NCBI RefSeq assembly: GCF_020171525.1
Contig: NZ_JAIVAI010000007.1
Span: 1 to 64,000, forward strand
DNA length: 64,000 bases
Direction of reading: 5' to 3'
From: Halobacillus yeomjeoni
GTDB lineage: Bacteria; Bacillota; Bacilli; Bacillales; Halobacillaceae
In this document: positions 27,341 through 36,383 of the stretch, piece by piece
Numbering within the stretch: position 1 is the first letter of the stretch
Layout: every line of letters starts with the position of its first letter
Notes under the pieces: generated by a model
The model's database searches: none
Told to the model about the DNA's origin: nothing
What the model saw: only the letters and a program-made list of their open reading frames with translations
Made by a program: the position numbers and the translations under genes

Positions 27341-27499
27341 TTTATTCTTTTTTCGAAGCATACTAAATGCACCCAGGATGATCACGACAATGGCAATGAT
27401 GAGCGAAGTCCAACTGTCATGACGGATCCCTTGGAACAATCCATTTGCTATGAAGAGTAAACAAAAGAGTAGAAATAATATCAATGATATCTTATTCAT
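27338..27499 (-). CDS. Small two-helix membrane protein of unknown function
   Basis: A 53-residue frame, below usual gene-calling length, encoding MNKISLILFLLFCLLFIANG, a short polar turn (FQGIRHDSWTS), a second helix (LIIAIVVIILGAFSML) and a basic tail RKKNK. GAAAGGAAAGG lies about 8 bases before the ATG at 27499. Composition and topology look like a genuine Bacillus small membrane protein, but I do not recognise a family. It stands alone, converging on the pab operon. Confidence 0.65.
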   Translation of the reverse strand: MNKISLILFLLFCLLFIANGLFQGIRHDSWTSLIIAIVVIILGAFSMLRKKNK

Positions 27500-27566
27500 A
27501 TATGGCCTTTCCTTTCTGACAATCTGATAAGCTTCACCTGTATTTTCGCATAGTTCTGCTATGAAA

Positions 27567-27597
27567 TAAATCCCCCTCTATGAGGGGGATTTATATT
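27567..27597 (-). terminator. Hairpin after the YfmJ-like gene
   Basis: AAATCCCCCTC and GAGGGGGATTT pair around TAT immediately beyond the stop codon. The T tail on the minus strand is poor, but the stem is strong. Confidence 0.65.
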
Positions 27598-28600
27598 AGT
27601 GAGACGGTTCAGAAACTTTAACGATTTGTTTACCCATATTGGCACCTTCAAATAATCCGAAGAATGCATCTGGAATATTTTCAAATCCTTCTGTAACGGT
27701 CTCTTCATACGTAAGTTTTCCTTCTTTCAGCCATTTCGCCAGCTGCATGAATCCTTCCTGGAAGCGATCCTGGTAGTCACCAATAGTGAATCCTTTCATC
27801 AGCGCGCTGGATTTGATTAGGTGCGTCTGCATACGTGGACCTTTATCGTTAGGTACGTTATAAGAAGAAATGGCTCCACATTGAACAATTCTAGCAAACT
27901 TATTCAGCTGTGGATAAACGGCGTCTGAAATTTCACCGCCCACATTGTCAAAGTATACATCGATACCGTTTGGACAAGCGTCTTCAAGAGCTTGATATAC
28001 ATTTTCGGTCTTATAATTGATTGCTTCATCAACGCCGAGTGTTTCTTTTAAGTAGGTTGTTTTTTCATCAGATCCTGCAATTCCTACAACACGGCATCCA
28101 AGGATTTTACCGATTTGGACGACTGTAGATCCTACAGCTCCTGCAGCGCCTGAAACTACAATCGTTTCTCCTTCTTTAGGGTTGCCGATATCCGTCAAAC
28201 CGAAGTAAGCGGTCAATCCTGGCATGCCGAGAATACCTAAGGAAGTGGTCACAGGTCCTAGGCTGGGGTCGACTTTTCTGACACGATCCGCCTGAACCGC
28301 AGCGAATTCCTTCCAAGGAAGCATACCCGTAATGATATCTCCTTCTTCTAAATCTGAGGATTTTGACTCTACAACTTCTGCAACAGCTCCACCCTCTATC
28401 GGTTCATTCAATTGGAAAGGCTCAATGTAAGATTTTACGTTGTTCATTCTGCCGCGCATGTAAGGGTCTACAGAAACGTACAACGTTTTGACTAAGACTT
28501 CACCTTCCTGTGGAACAGGTTGTTCATTTTCTACTGTCTTAAAATGTTCATGGGTCGGTGTTCCTGTCGGTCGTTCGTTTAAATGGATTTCACGATTCAT
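27596..28600 (-). CDS. yfmJ: NADP-dependent zinc-free oxidoreductase (MDR family, YfmJ-like)
   Basis: A 334-residue medium-chain reductase related to leukotriene B4 dehydrogenases/prostaglandin reductases and CurA. Visible features are SVDPYMRGRMN at the substrate side, the nucleotide-binding GAAGAVGSTVVQIGKILGCRVVGIAG, and NYKTENVYQALEDACPNGIDVYFDNVGG. Zinc-binding cysteines are absent, as in the family. It likely reduces the C=C bond of alpha,beta-unsaturated carbonyls. ATG 28600, with AAAGGAG upstream, is preferred over the longer frame. The closest Bacillus protein I recall is YfmJ. Confidence 0.85.
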   Translation of the reverse strand: MNREIHLNERPTGTPTHEHFKTVENEQPVPQEGEVLVKTLYVSVDPYMRGRMNNVKSYIEPFQLNEPIEGGAVAEVVESKSSDLEEGDIITGMLPWKEFAAVQADRVRKVDPSLGPVTTSLGILGMPGLTAYFGLTDIGNPKEGETIVVSGAAGAVGSTVVQIGKILGCRVVGIAGSDEKTTYLKETLGVDEAINYKTENVYQALEDACPNGIDVYFDNVGGEISDAVYPQLNKFARIVQCGAISSYNVPNDKGPRMQTHLIKSSALMKGFTIGDYQDRFQEGFMQLAKWLKEGKLTYEETVTEGFENIPDAFFGLFEGANMGKQIVKVSEPSH

Positions 28601-28720
28601 AAAAATCATACTCCTTTCTGTTTCTAATGTCATTGTAGCTTGAAATAGCCGTTAAACGAAAAGATATTGCTTACCCAAATTTTGTGTTATGCGTTACGAT
28701 AAGGAAAAGGAGGGGAAGAG

Positions 28721-29488
28721 ATGAAAGAAAACCTCTATCAAAAAGTGAAAAAGGTCGAAGGAGAAAAATTCATAACGATTGAAGATACGGAGAGCTTATC
28801 AACAGAAGAATTTTATATATTCATCAAATCTTTGCTAAAAGAGGTACCGCTTAATATAGAGCATTTAACAATTTTGTTAGGACCGGAATTTCCTAGCGAA
28901 GTAGAAGATTTTTTATCGGACAATCAATTCGAAAAGCATGATGAAACGGTTTTTTACCATTGTGACTTGAACCAAGTTCAGAATAAGGGAGGAAGTTTTG
29001 AGCTTAAATCCCTCCATAAATTATCTGAAGAGGAGTTTAAGCAGATTTGGAAAAGTTCGGCAAACGGTTCTTTAAATGCTCCAGGTTCTTTAAATATTGA
29101 GGATCAGATGGAAAGTGTGAAGAAAGAGTTAGGTGAAATGTATAAAAACACCTGTATCGCGACATTTAAGGATGGCGAAGCGATTGGTGTAGTGATGCCC
29201 CACATCGAGCCTGGAACGAAGGAAGAAGGACGATTCTTTTATTTTGGGCTGGTTCCGGAAGCGAGGGGAAAGGGAGTAAGTGTCGGATTATATAATCAAG
29301 GGCTGCAACTTTTGAAAAATGACTTTGGAGCCTCCTATAGTGTAGGAGCGACTAGTGTACATAATAAACCGATGATACGTGTGTTCGATAAGAATAAATG
29401 TACGTTGACCAAAAAAGTAAAAGTGTATAAAAAACATTTAAGGAGAGATCGGAATGATTCTTCACACGAATACGAAGGGGGAAGGTGA
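28721..29488 (+). CDS. GNAT-family N-acetyltransferase
   Basis: A 255-residue protein whose C-terminal half carries the acetyl-CoA-binding signature FGLVPEARGKGVSVGLYNQGL (R-G-K-G-x-S). The N-terminal half is a divergent GNAT-like repeat. The substrate is unknown. GGAGGGGAAGAG precedes ATG 28721. The last 35 bases overlap the downstream hydrolase in another frame, pointing to coupled translation. Confidence 0.8.
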   Translation: MKENLYQKVKKVEGEKFITIEDTESLSTEEFYIFIKSLLKEVPLNIEHLTILLGPEFPSEVEDFLSDNQFEKHDETVFYHCDLNQVQNKGGSFELKSLHKLSEEEFKQIWKSSANGSLNAPGSLNIEDQMESVKKELGEMYKNTCIATFKDGEAIGVVMPHIEPGTKEEGRFFYFGLVPEARGKGVSVGLYNQGLQLLKNDFGASYSVGATSVHNKPMIRVFDKNKCTLTKKVKVYKKHLRRDRNDSSHEYEGGR

Positions 29489-30161
29489 AATCATAATTTT
29501 TCTCCATAGCGGTCTTCAAACAGGGGATGAGGACTTCACTGATCAGGCTGAATATTTAAAAGATATGTATAAGGTTGTCAGACCTGACTTGAGAGGACAT
29601 GGAAAATCTTATTGTAGTGATTTCACCAATTACTTTGAGGAATGTGCAAAGGATCTTAAAGAAACATTGGACCATTTCGGATATACTTCTGTTCATATCG
29701 CAGGGGCATCAATTGGAGCGTTGATCGGGATCTTATTTTCAAAGACTTACCCTGAGTATGTGAAGAGCTTGACCGTTTCAGGAATCTTAGCTGAAAAGCC
29801 TCACAATTGGCAGGAACTGCATCACCAAGAGGTAGCAGCACAAAGGGAAATGCTGAGAGATGAAAAAATGACCCAATACTTTAATCAGTTGCATGATTCC
29901 AACTGGAGGGAGCTCATCTACCTGGCAAGAGACGTTGGTTGGTATCCATTTATACATACAGAAAACTTTGACGCCATAAAGTCGGTACCGGTTCTGTATA
30001 TAGCCGGGGAAGGGAATGTGGCCGAGGTTGAGGGAGCAGCAAAATACGCGCAGGGAGAAAATGTCCATGTTTCGATTCTTCCTTTTGCAGGTCATTTAGT
30101 ACATCATGATCAGCCTGAATTGTATACGACGGTAGTTGAAAAATTTCTGAGTCGGTTATAA
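29454..30161 (+). CDS. Alpha/beta-fold hydrolase
   Basis: A 235-residue hydrolase with oxyanion segment FLHSGLQTGDEDF, a nucleophile elbow GASIG (Ser in HIAGASIGALIG), LRGHGKS, and catalytic His in FAGHLVHHDQPE. ATG 29454 has AAGGAG 8 bases upstream, so the 35-base overlap with the GNAT gene is well supported. The substrate is unknown; the coupled GNAT suggests both act on one metabolite, which is inference. Confidence 0.85.
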   Translation: MILHTNTKGEGEIIIFLHSGLQTGDEDFTDQAEYLKDMYKVVRPDLRGHGKSYCSDFTNYFEECAKDLKETLDHFGYTSVHIAGASIGALIGILFSKTYPEYVKSLTVSGILAEKPHNWQELHHQEVAAQREMLRDEKMTQYFNQLHDSNWRELIYLARDVGWYPFIHTENFDAIKSVPVLYIAGEGNVAEVEGAAKYAQGENVHVSILPFAGHLVHHDQPELYTTVVEKFLSRL

Positions 30162-30211
30162 AAGAAAGATGAAGCGATTATCGGTATCCCTTTACGATTA
30201 AATGGAGTAAA

Positions 30212-30248
30212 AAAACAAACCCTTGCTGAAGAAGCAAGGGTTTGTTTT
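30212..30248. terminator. Bidirectional terminator between the hydrolase and DUF779 genes
   Basis: A 16-bp stem, AAAACAAACCCTTGCT (30212-30227) with AGCAAGGGTTTGTTTT (30233-30248), has T on one side and A on the other. Confidence 0.9.
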
Positions 30249-30617
30249 TTATAGATTTCCAGAGGCTTGTAATTCTTTATATTCGTCTTGTGAGAAAGCA
30301 CGTGATCTGCTTAGGAATCTTTTTCCTTCTACACCTTCGAGTGAAAACATACCACCACGACCGTCGACCACATCGATGATCAGCTGGGTGTGCTTCCAGT
30401 ACTCATATTGTTTCTTATTGATATAGAACGGTGTCCCACCAATTTCACCTAATAGGACATCCTGATTTCCGACGAGCAGATCACCCTCTTGATAACACAT
30501 CGGGGAGCTTCCGTCACAACAACCACCCGATTGGTGAAACATCAAAGGACCGTGTTTCTCTTTCAACGTTTCAATCAACTCTAAAGCATCATCAGTAGCT
30601 GTGACACGTTCCACCAT
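30249..30617 (-). CDS. DUF779 protein, partner of aldehyde dehydrogenase
   Basis: A 122-residue protein with the DUF779 pattern SGGCCDGSSPMCY near residue 30 and FYINKKQYEYWKHTQLIIDVV. The paired cysteines suggest metal or redox chemistry, unproven. DUF779 genes are typically found right next to acetaldehyde-type dehydrogenases, as here, where ALDH lies 45 bases upstream on the same strand. TAGGAGTGAC precedes ATG 30617. Confidence 0.88.
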   Translation of the reverse strand: MVERVTATDDALELIETLKEKHGPLMFHQSGGCCDGSSPMCYQEGDLLVGNQDVLLGEIGGTPFYINKKQYEYWKHTQLIIDVVDGRGGMFSLEGVEGKRFLSRSRAFSQDEYKELQASGNL

Positions 30618-30662
30618 GTAATCGTCACTCCTAACGAATGAAGAATATGCGATTCTTATATT

Positions 30663-32201
30663 TTAGAAGAATCCTAGTTTTTCTGGGCTGTAGCTGACAA
30701 GCATATTTTTCGTCTGCTGGTAGTGATTCAGCATCATCTTGTGGTTTTCACGACCGATACCAGACATCTTGTAACCGCCGAAAGCAGCATGAGCAGGGTA
30801 AGCGTGGTAGCAATTTGTCCACACACGTCCAGCTTCAATTCCACGGCCGAAGCGGTAAGCAGTATTCATGTCACGTGTCCATACACCAGCCCCTAGTCCA
30901 TACAACGTATCATTGGCAATTTCCAAAGCTTCTTCTTCATCTTTGAACGTCGTCACTGAAAGGACAGGACCGAAGATTTCTTCTTGGAAAATGCGCATTT
31001 TGTTATTCCCTTTGAAGACAGTCGGCTTCACATAATAACCATCTTTGAATTCTTCTTCAAGTTCATTCCGCTCTCCACCGACAAGACATTCTGCACCTTC
31101 GTCTTTACCGATATCGATATAGGAAAGGATCTTATCAAGCTGTTCAGAAGAAGCTTGAGCTCCCATCATCACTTCAGGGTCCAGGGGATTGCCCGTTTTG
31201 ATTGCTTTCACACGCTCTAAAGCGCGTTCCATAAACTCATCATAGATATCCTCATGAATCAATGCGCGGGAAGGACATGTACAAACTTCACCCTGGTTAA
31301 GAGCGAACATCACAAAACCTTCAATTGCTTTATCAAAGAATTCATCATCTTTCTCCATTACATCTTTAAAGAAGATGTTCGGTGATTTACCACCCAGTTC
31401 AAGAGTGACTGGAATCAGGTTTTGAGATGCATATTGCATAATCATACGACCAGTCGTCGTTTCACCAGTGAAGGCTACTTTGCTGATACGCTCACTCTGC
31501 GCAAGTGGCTTTCCAGCTTCTACACCGTAGCCGTTAACGATATTCAAAACACCCGCAGGAAGTAAATCTTCAATCATTTCAAGTAAGAATAGAATAGAAG
31601 CTGGTGTTTGTTCTGCCGGCTTAAGAACAATTGTATTTCCAGCTGCAAGAGCAGGAGCGATTTTCCATGTTGCCATCAACAATGGGAAATTCCAAGGAAT
31701 GATCTGCCCTACAACTCCGATGGGCTCATGGAAGTGATAAGCGACCGTATCGTTATCAATTTCTCCTACTGATCCTTCTTGAGAACGAATCGCAGATGCG
31801 AAGTAACGGAAGTGATCCACAGCTAAAGGAAGGTCAGCATTCAATGTTTCACGAACCGCTTTACCATTTTCCCAGGTTTCCGCTACAGCAAGCTTCTCTA
31901 AATTCTCTTCCATGCGGTCTGCAATTTTGTTTAGAACAAGTGCTCGTTCAGCCACAGAAGTCTTACCCCAGGCATCTTTTGCATTATGAGCGGCATCGAT
32001 AGCAAGTTCGATATCCTCTTCCGTTGAACGTGCGACCTGGCAGAATACTTCACCTGTTACCGGTGTAATGTTATCAAAGTATTCACCGTTCACCGGCTTA
32101 GTCCATTCCCCGCCGATGTAGTTGTCATAACGTTCTTTAAACTGTACTATAGATCCTTCTGTGTTCGGAAAAGCGTACGTCGTCATTACTGCGTTCGTCA
32201 T
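30663..32201 (-). CDS. NAD(P)-dependent aldehyde dehydrogenase (ExaC/AdhB type)
   Basis: A 512-residue class I/II-like [25 protein letters not shown] is the coenzyme-binding region, the general base Glu lies in [14 protein letters not shown], and the nucleophile in [13 protein letters not shown]. The CxC at the active site is characteristic of the acetaldehyde/ExaC group. It oxidises acetaldehyde or related aldehydes to acids. TTG-free start at ATG 32201 with AGGAGGAATTC upstream. Two cre-like CcpA sites lie upstream (32240-32284), so carbon-catabolite repression is likely. DUF779 follows in the same operon. Confidence 0.9.
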   Translation of the reverse strand: MTNAVMTTYAFPNTEGSIVQFKERYDNYIGGEWTKPVNGEYFDNITPVTGEVFCQVARSTEEDIELAIDAAHNAKDAWGKTSVAERALVLNKIADRMEENLEKLAVAETWENGKAVRETLNADLPLAVDHFRYFASAIRSQEGSVGEIDNDTVAYHFHEPIGVVGQIIPWNFPLLMATWKIAPALAAGNTIVLKPAEQTPASILFLLEMIEDLLPAGVLNIVNGYGVEAGKPLAQSERISKVAFTGETTTGRMIMQYASQNLIPVTLELGGKSPNIFFKDVMEKDDEFFDKAIEGFVMFALNQGEVCTCPSRALIHEDIYDEFMERALERVKAIKTGNPLDPEVMMGAQASSEQLDKILSYIDIGKDEGAECLVGGERNELEEEFKDGYYVKPTVFKGNNKMRIFQEEIFGPVLSVTTFKDEEEALEIANDTLYGLGAGVWTRDMNTAYRFGRGIEAGRVWTNCYHAYPAHAAFGGYKMSGIGRENHKMMLNHYQQTKNMLVSYSPEKLGFF

Positions 32202-32239
32202 GAATTGAATTCCTCCTAAATAAGTGTTACCCCTTTAAT

Positions 32240-32253
32240 AGTAAGCGTTTACA
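32240..32253. promoter_or_regulatory. Catabolite-responsive element (cre), site 1
   Basis: AGTAAGCGTTTACA matches the TGTAANCGNTTACA CcpA consensus except at the first base. It lies about 40 bases upstream of the ALDH start. Confidence 0.65.
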
Positions 32254-32270
32254 AAAGTTTCTATGTATCT

Positions 32271-32284
32271 GTTAAGCGCTTACA
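32271..32284. promoter_or_regulatory. Catabolite-responsive element (cre), site 2
   Basis: GTTAAGCGCTTACA matches the cre core except for the first two bases, 31 bases from site 1. A minus-strand TTGACA lies at about 32311-32316 upstream of it, so the two sites would sit near and downstream of the transcription start. Confidence 0.55.
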
Positions 32285-32410
32285 TCAAAGCTACCATCTC
32301 TACTGAATATTGTCAATTGTTTGAATAATATACCATTTATAGGGTTATGATGTCTGTTTTACCCGTTTGTTATAATAAGATTATATTTAATTTGAAAAGG
32401 GGAGCGGGAA

Positions 32411-33286
32411 ATGACAACAACAAACAGAATTATGCTCGTAGATGGAATGGCGCTGTTGTTCCGGGCATTTTATGCTACTGCTATGAGCAATTATTTCATG
32501 ATAAACAGTAAAGGAATGCCTACCAATGGTGTATATGGAATGATGAAACACCTTTTTACTGCAATTGACACCTATCAACCTACTCACGTGATTTGCTGCT
32601 GGGATATGGGCAGTAAGACTTTCCGGAATGATCTGTTTCCGGATTATAAGGCCAACCGTGGAGCGCCGCCTGAAGAATTGATTCCTCAATTTGATTTGGC
32701 GAAAGAAGTGGTGGAATCTTTAAATATTCCTAATGTCGGCCAGGCTGGATATGAGGCAGATGACTGTATTGGAACGTTAAGCCGAACGTATAGTGAACAT
32801 TCCCAAGTCTTCATCCTGACTGGTGATCAGGATATGCTTCAGCTTCTGCAGCCCAACGTCAATGTCGTCCTGTTAAAGAAGGGGCATGGAAATTATGCAG
32901 AGTATGGAGAAAGTACCTTTGTAGAAGAAAAAGGGATCACCCCTGAACAAATGGTGGATTTGAAAGCTTTGATGGGGGACAGCAGTGACAATTACCCCGG
33001 AGTGAAGGGGATTGGAGAAAAAACTGCTCTCAAACTTCTTTTGAAGTATGAGAATATAGAAGGAATCTTAGAAAACCTTGATCAATTGACTAAAGGCCAG
33101 CGTTCAAAAATAGAGCAGGATTTAGATATGCTTCATCTGTCTAGAAAGCTGGCGCGGATTCATTGTGAGGCAGATTTGGACTGTTCCTTGGATGATGCTC
33201 TTTTCTATATTGATGATGAAAAGATGGGGGCAAAGTTCGATGAACTTGAATTCAGGAACTGGAAGAAGAATATTGTTGGAATGTAA
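32411..33286 (+). CDS. ypcP: 5'-3' exonuclease / flap endonuclease (YpcP-like)
   Basis: A 291-residue protein homologous to the N-terminal nuclease domain of DNA polymerase I. Metal-binding acidic residues appear in MLVDGMALLFRAFY, EADDCIGTL, FILTGDQDMLQL and LMGDSSDNYPGVKGIGEKTALKLL, the last forming the helix-3-turn-helix. No polymerase domain follows. It probably acts in Okazaki-fragment processing or repair as the stand-alone paralogue of PolA known in Bacillus (YpcP). GGGGAGCGGG precedes ATG 32411. Confidence 0.9.
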   Translation: MTTTNRIMLVDGMALLFRAFYATAMSNYFMINSKGMPTNGVYGMMKHLFTAIDTYQPTHVICCWDMGSKTFRNDLFPDYKANRGAPPEELIPQFDLAKEVVESLNIPNVGQAGYEADDCIGTLSRTYSEHSQVFILTGDQDMLQLLQPNVNVVLLKKGHGNYAEYGESTFVEEKGITPEQMVDLKALMGDSSDNYPGVKGIGEKTALKLLLKYENIEGILENLDQLTKGQRSKIEQDLDMLHLSRKLARIHCEADLDCSLDDALFYIDDEKMGAKFDELEFRNWKKNIVGM

Positions 33287-33289
33287 AAA

Positions 33290-33317
33290 GAGAGAGCCGA
33301 TGCTCTCTCCTATTTTT
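33290..33317 (+). terminator. Terminator of the exonuclease gene
   Basis: GAGAGAGC (33290-33297) pairs with GCTCTCTC (33302-33309), followed by T5. It may also stop the convergent regulator gene. Confidence 0.8.
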
Positions 33318-34578
33318 ATAACAGATCTTTTTTTTGAACTTGTTGATAGTTATTAGCCTCTTTAAAGTACATGGCTGATTTTTTATACAATCGCTTCTCG
33401 TAAAAAATGGAAGCCAGCATTTCTACAAAGTATTTGTAATCTTTATATTCATTAAGTTCACGGAAGGTTGGAATGATTTCATTTTCCAGTTTGTTAATAA
33501 ACTCTTCGGTATGAGTGGACTCTTGCAGCATATTTCTCAAAATATAAAATTTGTGTTTATATTTTGTAAATCCGTGTTTTTTTGCTTCTTTTTCTCCCTC
33601 TTCAATATACTTCATACATTTAGTTCTATCCCCACTGTAAAAGCTGGTCAACGCCAGAAGGTAGATCGTACTAGACATGAATGAAGATTCTTTAGTATCT
33701 ATTTCATACGCTAAAAATAGGTAGTGATAAGCTTTCTCAAACTTTTCCTGGTTAATATAGTTGATCCCGAGATTATGATATATTCTCCGTTTTTCTGTCT
33801 CAGGAATATGGTATTTAGCCAACTTTAATATTTTCAGCAAATATTCTTCTGCTATGTGATAAGCATTTAATGAGTTGTAATTAATAGCAATGATTAAGTA
33901 ATTATCAATCATTTTGGAATAATTAAATGATTTTTGATACCCCTCTAATGCTTCTTGAGCGTAGTAGGTAGATTCTACAAAAGAGCGGGTTTTCGAGTAA
34001 GCAAGGGCTAAATGGAAAAACACTTCATAGTCTTGAAAAGGAATTTTATCCATCACTTTTTTTGCTTTTAAAAATTGATGCAGGGCATCTTTGGGTTGGG
34101 CTGTCAATAAGTAATGAATACCCAGAGTTTTAAAGTATAAGAATTGGTATACAGAAGAAGAGCCGTGTAAGATGTTTTCCAGCTTATTCAGGTCATTTTT
34201 TGAGATAGGTTTATATGTAGTAGTCATTTTTTGACGGACCTGAATCACTGTATATAGGTTTGATAGTTCTATATTGTGGTTTTCTTGAAGATCCTGTTCA
34301 CATTCCTTACTTAACTCTTCAATTAACTCGTTGTCCTTAAGCTGGATAGCTTCATGCCAGTCTAATAATTTCTGGTAAATTCTTTCATCGAATTCCTGGT
34401 TGATATCTGTAAGCTTTATGTTCAACCGTTCTCCTATCAATCTGTAAATTTCATCACTCGCATTGATTGAATTGTGTTCGATTTTACTTAAATAGGAGAC
34501 GGAACAGATGCCTGTAGCAAGCTCCTCTAACGTCATATTCTTAAATTTACGATGCTGCTTTATTAACGAACCTTTCAA
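33316..34578 (-). CDS. Orphan RRNPP-type regulator (Xre HTH plus TPR repeats)
   Basis: A 420-residue protein with an N-terminal HTH (LIKQHRKFKNMTLEELATGICSVSYLSKIE) followed by about 300 residues of TPR-like helical pairs (for example YHNLGINYINQEKFEKAYHYLFLAYEI). This is the NprR/PlcR/Rap-like architecture that senses imported peptides. TTG at 34578 is chosen, with AAAGGAG 9 bases upstream, over TTG 34605. Unlike the similar protein at 48830-50113, no small secreted-peptide frame was found beside it, so its ligand must be encoded elsewhere or be non-cognate. Confidence 0.8.
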   Translation of the reverse strand: MKGSLIKQHRKFKNMTLEELATGICSVSYLSKIEHNSINASDEIYRLIGERLNIKLTDINQEFDERIYQKLLDWHEAIQLKDNELIEELSKECEQDLQENHNIELSNLYTVIQVRQKMTTTYKPISKNDLNKLENILHGSSSVYQFLYFKTLGIHYLLTAQPKDALHQFLKAKKVMDKIPFQDYEVFFHLALAYSKTRSFVESTYYAQEALEGYQKSFNYSKMIDNYLIIAINYNSLNAYHIAEEYLLKILKLAKYHIPETEKRRIYHNLGINYINQEKFEKAYHYLFLAYEIDTKESSFMSSTIYLLALTSFYSGDRTKCMKYIEEGEKEAKKHGFTKYKHKFYILRNMLQESTHTEEFINKLENEIIPTFRELNEYKDYKYFVEMLASIFYEKRLYKKSAMYFKEANNYQQVQKKDLL

Positions 34579-34693
34579 CCGAAACAACTCCTTTAATGCG
34601 CCCAATTGCCTACATTATATCAAACGCTAAATAGGTTCAAGGGTATTATTCTTTTATTTCTGAAGGAGAATGGATGGTTAAACTGGAAATAAG

Positions 34694-34721
34694 AAAACCA
34701 CCCAATATCTCAGGTGGTTTT
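34694..34721 (-). terminator. Terminator of the SDR gene
   Basis: AAAACCACC (34694-34702) pairs with GGTGGTTTT (34713-34721) just beyond the SDR stop. Confidence 0.75.
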
Positions 34722-34729
34722 CACTGTTG

Positions 34730-35362
34730 TTATAATGATTTCAAGGCATCTTCGATTTGTGTATCTCCTGAAATCATTTCGAATGTCTTATGATAAGCAT
34801 TTGGTTCTTGAAGAGCTGCAATCATTGCTTTTGCAACATCTGCTCGAGGAATTGTCCCTTGTTCCACTGTTTCTCCAACTACAATCTTGCTCTTGCTTTC
34901 TTCATCGGTAAGACCACCAGGGCGGACGATGGTGTAATCAAGCTCTGTTGACTTCAAGTATTCATCCGCTTCACCTTTCATCTTCAAATAGTGTTGAAGC
35001 TCTTCAGGTCCGCGTTCAGGATTATCTGCCGCCATACTGCTGAGCATGATGAATTTTTTGATGCCGAGGTTCTCTGTAGCTTTTATCAAATTGATGGCTC
35101 CGTCCCGATCGACGGCTTCTGTCATATCAGACCCAGTGCTTGAACCGGAACCTGCTGCAAATATGACGGCATCCATCCCTTTCACTGCGTGCCCGACATC
35201 CTTCGTTAAATCAGCCAGGACAGGTGTTCCTCCTAGCTGTTCGATTTTAGCTTTCTGGTCTTCTTTTCTGATTAAACCATAAGGTTCATGACCGGCTTCA
35301 TTTAAATATTGAATCAATAAACGTCCTGTACTACCGTTTGCACCAGCTACTAGTACTTTCAT
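34730..35362 (-). CDS. Atypical short-chain dehydrogenase / NAD(P)-binding protein (YhfK-like)
   Basis: A 210-residue single-domain Rossmann protein. It starts MKVLVAGANGSTGRLLIQYL, with the dinucleotide motif GANGSTG, DAVIFAAGSGSS, and KFIMLSSMAADNPERGPEELQHYLKMKGEAD carrying Ser and Lys of the SDR type. It belongs to the atypical SDR5/NmrA-like branch, similar to B. subtilis YhfK. The physiological substrate is unknown. ATG 35362 with GGAAGGAG upstream is chosen over the longer frame. Confidence 0.85.
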   Translation of the reverse strand: MKVLVAGANGSTGRLLIQYLNEAGHEPYGLIRKEDQKAKIEQLGGTPVLADLTKDVGHAVKGMDAVIFAAGSGSSTGSDMTEAVDRDGAINLIKATENLGIKKFIMLSSMAADNPERGPEELQHYLKMKGEADEYLKSTELDYTIVRPGGLTDEESKSKIVVGETVEQGTIPRADVAKAMIAALQEPNAYHKTFEMISGDTQIEDALKSL

Positions 35363-35447
35363 GAAAAAACTCCTTCCAGTATTTGTTTGATCCATTCTTT
35401 ATTTATCCTTTCATAAAGGGCTTCAAACATTGGGATGGGTTCGTCAT

Positions 35448-36383
35448 TCATGAAAAACACAGTTCTTGATAATTGCACCGGGCACATATGTGAGGCTTTT
35501 CCTGCACCGGAAATTCATGAATGGGAAGAGGTTCGTTTTTCTTTTCATCAGCTAAGTACTTTTTCATTTCTTCCATACTGATTTGGTACAAGTGCTGGAC
35601 GTTAATTAAATCTTGTTCAGTCAATTGATATTCCACATGGGTACCTTCGACTAAATATTCATTACGGATGATGATGTCTTCAATAGATTGAATGTTATAT
35701 TTTTGTTTCAGATAGAGAGCATATAAAGCTAATTGATGCCTGTCTTCTTCAGACTTTTTACCTGTTTTCCAATCGACGATCACCCATCGGTTCTTTTGTA
35801 AATCTTTATAAACCAAGTCCATGACTACAAAAATCTTAACATCATCGGCTTTCATATGCCGGAAACTTTCCGAGTCAATGAATTCCATTTCATCTTGTTT
35901 CGATACTTCAATATACGTCTTACTTTTAAAGAAATTTTCTACGGCAGCATTCAAGCGTACATTGATCTTCTCCACTTTTGACTCAGGGAGTTGATTGCTT
36001 TGGCTGTAGTAGATCTCATGGAGCATCGTATAATGTTTAGGACGATTGTTCCATAAGTGTTCTTTTTTTATAGATTCTACGAAGCCTCTATTTAAATGGT
36101 GCCTGATTTCATCAATGACTTCTTCTTGACTGGGCACCTTTTGATTACGGATGACTCTTTGAATGATTTGATAAATTAAATCGTGTACGACACTGCCGAA
36201 ATGCATTTCCAGGTTGGTCATTTTCTTCAATCTATACGTTTGTCTTGCTAACGAATCAGCGTTTTTCAACCAGCCATTATGTGAAACATAATAATCATAG
36301 GCGTATTTTCTTAAACAGGTCAGCATGGTCTTGTGTCGGGAAAGCGACCATGATAATTCGGGGTAAGGCTTGACTTCAAACAT
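35448..36383 (-). CDS. Fe-S PD-(D/E)XK nuclease (Cas4/AddB-nuclease-like)
   Basis: A 311-residue protein with a RecB-type nuclease core: Asp189 in FVVMDLVYKD, then IVDWKTGKK with Asp204 and Lys206, and the following QLALYALYLKQKY helix. Four cysteines, Cys23 near the start (MLTCLRKYAYDY) and Cys300/303/309 at the end (ICARCNYQELC), match the Fe-S clamp of AddB and Cas4. ATG 36383 has AGGGAGG 5 bases upstream. The start lies 8 bases inside the alkyltransferase-like gene, so the two are coupled. No cas genes are near; a DNA-repair role is inferred. Confidence 0.85.
   Translation of the reverse strand: MFEVKPYPELSWSLSRHKTMLTCLRKYAYDYYVSHNGWLKNADSLARQTYRLKKMTNLEMHFGSVVHDLIYQIIQRVIRNQKVPSQEEVIDEIRHHLNRGFVESIKKEHLWNNRPKHYTMLHEIYYSQSNQLPESKVEKINVRLNAAVENFFKSKTYIEVSKQDEMEFIDSESFRHMKADDVKIFVVMDLVYKDLQKNRWVIVDWKTGKKSEEDRHQLALYALYLKQKYNIQSIEDIIIRNEYLVEGTHVEYQLTEQDLINVQHLYQISMEEMKKYLADEKKNEPLPIHEFPVQEKPHICARCNYQELCFS

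Noticed and set aside
35448-36383. Cas4-like nuclease as evidence of a CRISPR system
   Set aside because: No repeat-spacer array or other cas genes occur in the window; the partner is an alkyltransferase-like gene.
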